A stretch of 64,000 bases of DNA from Macrostomum hystrix (taxonomy: Eukaryota; Platyhelminthes; Macrostomidae). Under the pieces are notes generated by a model. That model was not told the DNA's origin and searched no databases. It saw only the letters and a program-made list of their open reading frames with translations. Below, piece after piece: positions 58,501 to 64,000 of the stretch. The translations under genes were made by a program, and so were the position numbers. The stretch's first letter is position 1. Each line of letters begins with the position of its first letter. The stretch covers positions 417,501-481,500 of the forward strand of contig CATNEN010000030.1 in assembly GCA_950097015.1 (NCBI GenBank), given 5' to 3'.

Positions 58501-61500
58501 ATGGAGCCCCAATTGGCGGCCAAATCTAAGGCGGATCGCACCAGAAATGTGTGCATTCTGGCCCATGTAGACCATGGCAAGACCACACTGGCCGACTGTC
58601 TCATTGCAACCAATGGCATCATACCCAGCCGCTCTGTGGCCCGACTGCGCTACATGGACAGCCTAGAGCAGGAGCAGGAACGCGGCATCACCATGAAAAG
58701 TTCAATTATATCATTGCTGTTTAATAGACCAGTTTCGGCCGACCAGTATGTCATTAACCTCATCGATAGTCCGGGACATATTGACTTCTCGTCTGAGGTG
58801 AGACATTTGACTCAAGAAAAAAGGTTTATCTGTAACTTTTAACTATACACACAAACTTTTATTGTCAGGCAGTGTACATGCTCAGATGAATGGGGCCTCT
58901 CTACTTTAATCCCGCACTCAACTCTCTTCCCTGGATGGTGTGGATGGGTGGTAGAGCGCGGTTAGCGTGTTTTAGTCACACCAAGATCCCTGAGCTCGAA
59001 TCCCTGGCCAAGCTACTATAATTCTGGCGCAGCCGTGGAGAGAAGGCTTGTTCCTTTTAAGCCCCTTGAGGCCAACACGAAGGCACATTGAGAGTTTACA
59101 CAGTCCTAAAATAAAAGAGTCGGGGCAGATGTACGCGCCTGTGCAAATGTACTACTACTACTACTACTACTACTAATAATAATAATAATAACGTATGATT
59201 AATATTAAATTATTCGCAGGTATCGGCCGCCGTTCGTCTCAGCGACGGCGCCATCGTAGTTGTCGACGCCGTTGAAGGCGTCTCGCCCCAGACTGTGGCC
59301 GTACTGCGTCAGGCCTGGCGCGAGAGCGTCTACCCTGTGCTGCTAATAAACAAGATTGACCGCCTAGTGCTGGAGCTCCGGCTAAGCCCAACTGACGCGT
59401 ATCATCACCTGTGGAAACTAATTGAATCTGTTAATGCCCTGATGGCCGAACTCTATCGGATGGAATTCTTTGAACGCCAGGAGCAAGAAGAGCAGCAACA
59501 GCAGCGGGAGCAGAAGTCGGAACAGCCACAGTCGCCCCAGCCGGAGCAGCCGAATACATTCGACGGTGTGACCGAGGTGACTCATGGCAGCGATTGGCTA
59601 AGCGGCCTGGAATCAGCCGAAGACGAGCACGTTTATTTTGCTCCCGCGCGCGGCAATGTCGTATTCGCCAGCGCCCTGGACGGCTGGGGCTTTCGCCTGG
59701 CCGACTTTGCCCGCCTGCTGGCCAAACGGCTCGGCTGCAGCGAACGAATTCTGTGCCGGGCGCTTTGGGGCGATTATTTCTATGCGGCTAAGGAAAAGAA
59801 GGTAGGGGGTCGGTGGCAGAGCGGTTAACGCTTTTGCCTCTCGCACCAATGTCCCTGAGCTCGATTCTGCGGCGATGCCACATTTGGGGCGCAGCCGCGG
59901 AGAGAAGGCTTGGGGACTTTTCGTGCAATTTACGCCCTTGACCCGAAGGCACAGTGAAGTGTACACTGAATGACGATGAGAAAGTCAGTGCAGATGTACA
60001 CAACTGTGTGAGCGTGTGCCTGTATACGTGTGTGAGCGTGTGCTCAGGAGTCAGCGAAATGGGCAGAATTGCCTCCTCGCTGGCTGCGGGTCTAGTGTCA
60101 CCAAATGATGTGCCATTGCCCGCAGCCCTCCTGCAATTCAAATTTTTCTTTTTAAGGAGAAGAAGGTAGGCCTAGCTGAATAAATTGTGCATCGGCTTTG
60201 GCCTTGGCCTTTTCCCAAATGTGCTGGCCCCAAATGAATCAGATTTAATTTCTCGCATTTCCCATTTTTAAAGTAATTATACGTTTTTACGAATCTCAGT
60301 GATTTTAAATGACGCAACTCTCTTCCTTTTTTAAATACATGATTTTCGGGTCTGCCAAATTTGACTGCTGCCATTTGACTTGCAGCGATTTGACTCTAGC
60401 CTAAACCTAAATCTAACCCTAACCTTTCTTAAAACCCAAGCCTAAATGTCGCTGGCATTCAAATTGCTGTAAGTCAAATGTCGCTGGAAATCTAATTGCT
60501 GGAAGTCTAATTGTTGGAAGTCTAATTGCTGGAAGTTTAATTGTTGGAAGTTTAATTGCTGGAAGTCTAATTGTTGGAAGTTTAATTGATGGAAGTCTAA
60601 TTGTTAGAAAGTCTAATTGATGGAAGTCTAATTGTTGGAAGTCTAATTGCTGGAAGTCTAATTGCTGGAAGTCTAATGTCGCAAATGTCGTGCTCGACAA
60701 TTTTTGCAGCAAAAGGCTACTTTAATTAGTAGTAGTTGAATATTTCCACCTTCAACCTGCCGCAGGTATACCGAGGCGCCAGTGTGAAAGGCCGCAAGCC
60801 TCTATTTGTCCAACTAGTGCTGGAGAATCTGTGGACTGTGTACGACAATTTCATAATTAATCGCGACCCGGATCGCATAAGTCGCATGTGCGCCAGTCTG
60901 GATATTCGCCTAACCCAGCGCGACCTGAAATCGGGCTCCGATCCGCACTCAACTCTGGCCGCATTCTCAGCCCAATGGCTGCCGGTGGCCAGGGCGGTCC
61001 TAGAAGCCGTTGTCGACCGCTGCCCTTCGCCTCGTCAGCTGAGTGTTGACAAGGTTGGCTCTATTTAAAACCGTACTTTTACTGATTGTTTATTATTAGT
61101 ATGCTGTTAGCTTTGAAGGACTACGCAATTTTTCCAATAGTCTCAATACAATATAATCAGCAATAGGATCAATACAATATAGTCATGCTTTCATACTTTT
61201 TCTACATGGGTGTTTTTCCACCAGACACCCCAACGTGAATCGTTAAATATATGGATGTGTGTAGTGTGTAGATTATAGTTGATCTATAAGTAAATTTGTC
61301 TAATTATCAAACTGTCGTCGATCTCGCAGGTAAATCGTCTGCTAACTATCGGCGGCACTGAAGCCGTCGCGGCAGTCACTAGCGAACAAGCCGACACACT
61401 TCGGCGGCATTTTCTCGCCTGCAGTCCGGACGGGCCACTGTTTGCGTTCGCCTCCAAGATGATGGCCGTACCGGCTAGCTGCATCGTGGAACCAGCGCCA

Positions 61501-63880
61501 ACCGGTTTGACAGCCGCTCCGCCGCCAGCCAATACCGAGGCGTCATTAGCAACTGACGGCGAATTAGAACAGCGCAGATTGGAAGCCCGCCGACAATGGG
61601 AGTCGATGCGTGTCGCCAAAGCTGCTGCTGCTGCTGCTGGCAATGGTGAGGCTGACACTGGCTCTGCTAAAGACGCGGAGGCTACACCGTCATTTAAGTC
61701 TGACATTGTAGCCCACGTGGCCTTCTGCCGCATCTACTCCGGAACTGTGCGCCCCGGCGATCGGCTATATGTCCTCTCCCCGCGGCATCGGCCAGACAAA
61801 CTGCCGCCTAGCCTGGCCGCGGCCGAGCTCAAGCCAACTGATCCGGACGCTGAGAAGCGCCTAGCAGACGCTGGCCTGAGGCACGTCAGCGTCTGCACGG
61901 TCCATCGGGTGCTACTAATGCGCGGTCGCGATTTCGAATCCGTGCCCGGCGCTGGCGCCGGCGCCATTGTTGGCATCGAGGGCCTAGCTGACTTGGTGGT
62001 AAAGACGGCTACGCTAAGCGCCACCCTGGCCTGCCCGGCATTCACCGACATGGCCTCGGAGGCGACGCCGATCATCCGGGTTGCTGTCGAATGCGTCAAT
62101 CCGGCTGATCAGGGCCGCCTTTTGGCCGGCCTTCGACTGCTGGAGCGTCATGATCCCGGCGCCGAGGTGCTGCTCGAAGACTCCGGCGAAAACGTTGTGT
62201 GCTCCAGCGGAGAAGTGCACCTGGCCAAGTGCTTGCAAGATTTAAAAGAGTGCTACGCCAAGGTGAGCAGTGTGTGGGGTAGGGGGTTTGTACTTTGGAA
62301 TTCCTTTTTGAACCTTAATTAACTGACTGTTTCTCTTTCAGGTGGAATTCACCACATCACCAATTGTGGTGCCATTCCGCGAGACCCTGGCTACAGACGA
62401 CGATTTGGCTGCAGCCGCCGCCGCGGCAACCAATGCCACCGATGATCCGGACGGCGATGCCGACGATGCCGACGAAGCGCCTCCAGAGGAGCTGCTCAGC
62501 CAATTAGACATTGGCGAAGCTGGCAAAGACGATCCGGACATTCTGGAAGGCGCGGTTGGCCGTGGCCTTGTCTGCTGCCGTATGCAGGCTCGCGACCCAG
62601 AACGTCACCTGGCTTTGACAGTGCGCGCCGTTCCGCTGCCGCCAGGTGCTGTTCGCCTTCTCGAACTGCACGCCGATGCGCTTCGCCGTCGCCCTGCTGG
62701 CGCAGCGACGCCGAAGAGTGCCGTCGACTCGTCGCTTGACACCCTGCGAGACGGCCTTCGCAACGAACTGCTCACCGTTGATTCCTCATCAACAGCTTCC
62801 ACTGGCAGCGCTGAGACCGTCTGCAACATTGCCGAATGCGCCGTCCTGGCTGCCGGACCCAGGCGCGATCCATCCAACCTGCTGCTGCTTAGTCCTTCTG
62901 CCCGCCTGCCTGACGGCACGCTGCCAACGCCGCTCTTCTCATTGTTGCCCGGCGGTGGCGCTGACGGTTCTTCGACTGTCGCCGGATCGTCGACAGCTGG
63001 ATCTAACTCGCATCTTTTCCAGGCCTTGATCAACGGCTTCCAGTGGACTAGTCAGCAAGGTCCGCTGTGCCATGAGCCACTGCGCGGCGTCGCCTTTGTC
63101 CTGCTTGATGTCTGCGAGGTCGCTGCCTCCGACGATTCCATTCGCTACCCGGAGCTAACTGTCTCGGCTGGCCAGCTGATGAGCCACGCCAGCAAGACCT
63201 TCGGCAAGGCTTTCCTTTGCCACGCCAATCGGAGACTCATGCTGGCCGCTTATACTGTAGATGTGCAGTGCCGTAGCGAGGTTTGTCCTATTCTTTATGC
63301 ATTCGCCAAGGATGGGTTCGCCCACTGAATGACTGGTTTTGTGGTAGCATATGACCTGCTGAATGACTGGTTTTGCGGTAGCATATGACCTGCTGAATGA
63401 CTGGTTTTGCGGTAGCATTTGCAAAGGCCACTGAAAGACTATTGAATCATCATCTAACCCGAGGCTCAGTTCTCAGTATAAAAAACCCACTGACGCCCTC
63501 ATTTGCCTACCCATCAGGTGCTAGGCAAGGTGCACGCAGTACTGGCTAAGCATCAAGGCCGCATTGTGTCGGAGGATCTGCGCGAAGGCACCAATATGTT
63601 CGCCCTGCGCTGCCACATGCCAGTCATTGAAAGCTTCGGCCTGGCTGACGAGCTGCGGAAGCGGACTTCGGGCTTCGCCGGAGCCCAGCTGCGCTTCAGT
63701 CATTGGGCTCTGTGCGACTGGGATCCGCTGCTCCTGCCTAGAGAGGACGACGATCTGCATGACGAACGCATGCGGGTTGTCAACTACCTGATGGACGCCA
63801 GGAAGCGCAAGGGAATGACTGTTCGACAGCAGATCGTGCAGCACGCTGATAAGCAGCGAACCCGTAGCAGGAAGAAGTAG
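58501..63880 (+). CDS. EFL1: elongation factor-like GTPase 1 (60S ribosome maturation)
   Basis: Six exons: 58501-58797, 59220-59801, 60766-61053, 61330-62262, 62342-63280 and 63518-63880. All are joined in phase 0 and encode 1133 residues against 1120 in human. G motifs: AHVDHGKTT (21-29), [13 protein letters not shown] (89-93) and NKID (143-146). Later landmarks include [118 protein letters not shown] and a basic C-terminus. EFL1 hydrolyses GTP with SBDS to expel eIF6 from cytoplasmic pre-60S subunits. The EFL1-specific insert after the G4 motif is Gln/Glu-rich, and an Ala/Asp-rich insert opens exon 5. An acceptor-like TTTGCAG ends 59 nt upstream of the ATG. The exon 2 donor has been duplicated by a SINE-B. 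Confidence 0.96.
58925..59195 (+). mobile_element. diverged SINE-B in EFL1 intron 1
   Basis: Head GGTGGTAGAGCGCGGTTAGC and AGCTCGAATCC, then GGCGCAGCCGTGGAGAGAAG, CCCTTGAGGCCAACACGAAG and GGGGCAGATGTACGC. The tail has expanded into a (TAC)n(TAA)n microsatellite at about 59150-59191. Confidence 0.82.
59807..60153 (+). mobile_element. SINE-B at the EFL1 exon 2 / intron 2 boundary
   Basis: Near-complete copy: GTCGGTGGCAGAGCGGTTAA head, GGGGCGCAGCCGCGGAGAG, TGTACACTGAATGACGATGA, TGCGGGTCTAGTGTCACC, CCCTCCTGCAATTC. It is flanked by 17-bp direct repeats AAGGAAAAGAAGGTAGG (59790-59806) and AAGGAGAAGAAGGTAGG (60154-60170), one mismatch apart. The duplicated site includes the exon end and the splice donor. 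Confidence 0.92.
60470..60680. repeat. 15-bp minisatellite in EFL1 intron 2
   Basis: About 13 units of GGAAGTCTAATTGCT with GTT, GAT and TTTAATT variants. Every unit contains a CTAAT branch-point-like core. Confidence 0.88.
63324..63419. repeat. 31-bp triplication in EFL1 intron 5
   Basis: Three copies of CTGAATGACTGGTTTTGCGG plus TAGCATATGAC, nearly identical, in the last intron. A minisatellite at the start of its expansion. Confidence 0.88.
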
Positions 63881-63947
63881 GTGGTAAATAGACTTGCATC
63901 TAGGGCTTGCGTGGCTTCGACTGTGTACTTGCCAGATCCTCATTGTG

Positions 63948-64000
63948 ACATTGTGGTTAGAGCTTTGAAATTCTGATCGAGTTGTTGTTGTGAGTTCGAA
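63948..64000 (+). mobile_element. possible SINE-A head, cut by the window end
   Basis: TTGTGGTTAGAGCTTTGAAA resembles the SINE-A A-box region (CTAGTGGTTAGAGC) and GAGTTCGAA resembles its B box, with head on the plus strand. Only 53 bp are visible. Confidence 0.4.

Overview
The window is nuclear DNA of an animal. It has spliced protein genes with GT-AG introns, seven-transmembrane receptors, two tRNA-derived SINE families, a mariner-like MITE and a short run of TTAGGG telomere repeats. The GC-rich coding exons sit in AT-rich, repeat-laden DNA. Roughly a quarter of the window is tandem minisatellite, and almost every longer intron or intergenic gap has its own private array. A lophotrochozoan such as a free-living flatworm would fit (tandem-repeat load, possible spliced leader acceptors, receptor types), but that placement is inference.

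Layout. 1-20 kb is gene-poor. It holds a single large exon of a rhodopsin-class peptide-type GPCR (3995-5198, +), an orphan aminergic-GPCR exon wedged inside a split SINE (about 11.5-11.86 kb, -) and minisatellites at 0.9-2.1 and 12.6-14.1 kb. 20.2-21.4 kb carries the main exon of a SAMD1 homologue (winged helix plus SAM). 26-49 kb holds five co-oriented plus-strand housekeeping genes: ELP2 (Elongator), EXOSC4 (exosome ring), a DUSP22/15-type phosphatase, BABAM1/MERIT40 (BRISC/BRCA1-A) and PUS10 (pseudouridine synthase). They are separated and interrupted by minisatellites, the largest being a 3.9 kb array with higher-order structure. 51.2-54.4 kb (-) encodes an LRR protein with a PIDD1-like ZU5 domain. 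58.5-63.9 kb (+) is a complete EFL1, the GTPase that releases eIF6 from 60S subunits.

Several genes act in RNA and translation: ELP2 and PUS10 in tRNA modification, EXOSC4 in RNA decay, EFL1 in ribosome maturation. Nothing in the sequence shows that they are co-regulated. Four of them, counting the DUSP gene, have a splice-acceptor-like site 13-59 nt upstream of the ATG, compatible with 5'UTR introns or trans-splicing.

The most informative structures are: (1) a SINE insertion in EFL1 whose target-site duplication copied the exon 2 splice donor; (2) a minisatellite whose unit matches the 5' end of the SINE-A tRNA-like head; (3) datable nested insertions in the PUS10 intron, including a MITE with perfect 54-bp inverted repeats; (4) apparent one-base frameshifts in BABAM1 and PUS10; (5) a PIDD1-like LRR-ZU5 protein with no visible death domain; (6) a strong bias to AG|GT exon junctions. 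'SINE-A', 'SINE-B' and 'repeat C' are labels local to this annotation.
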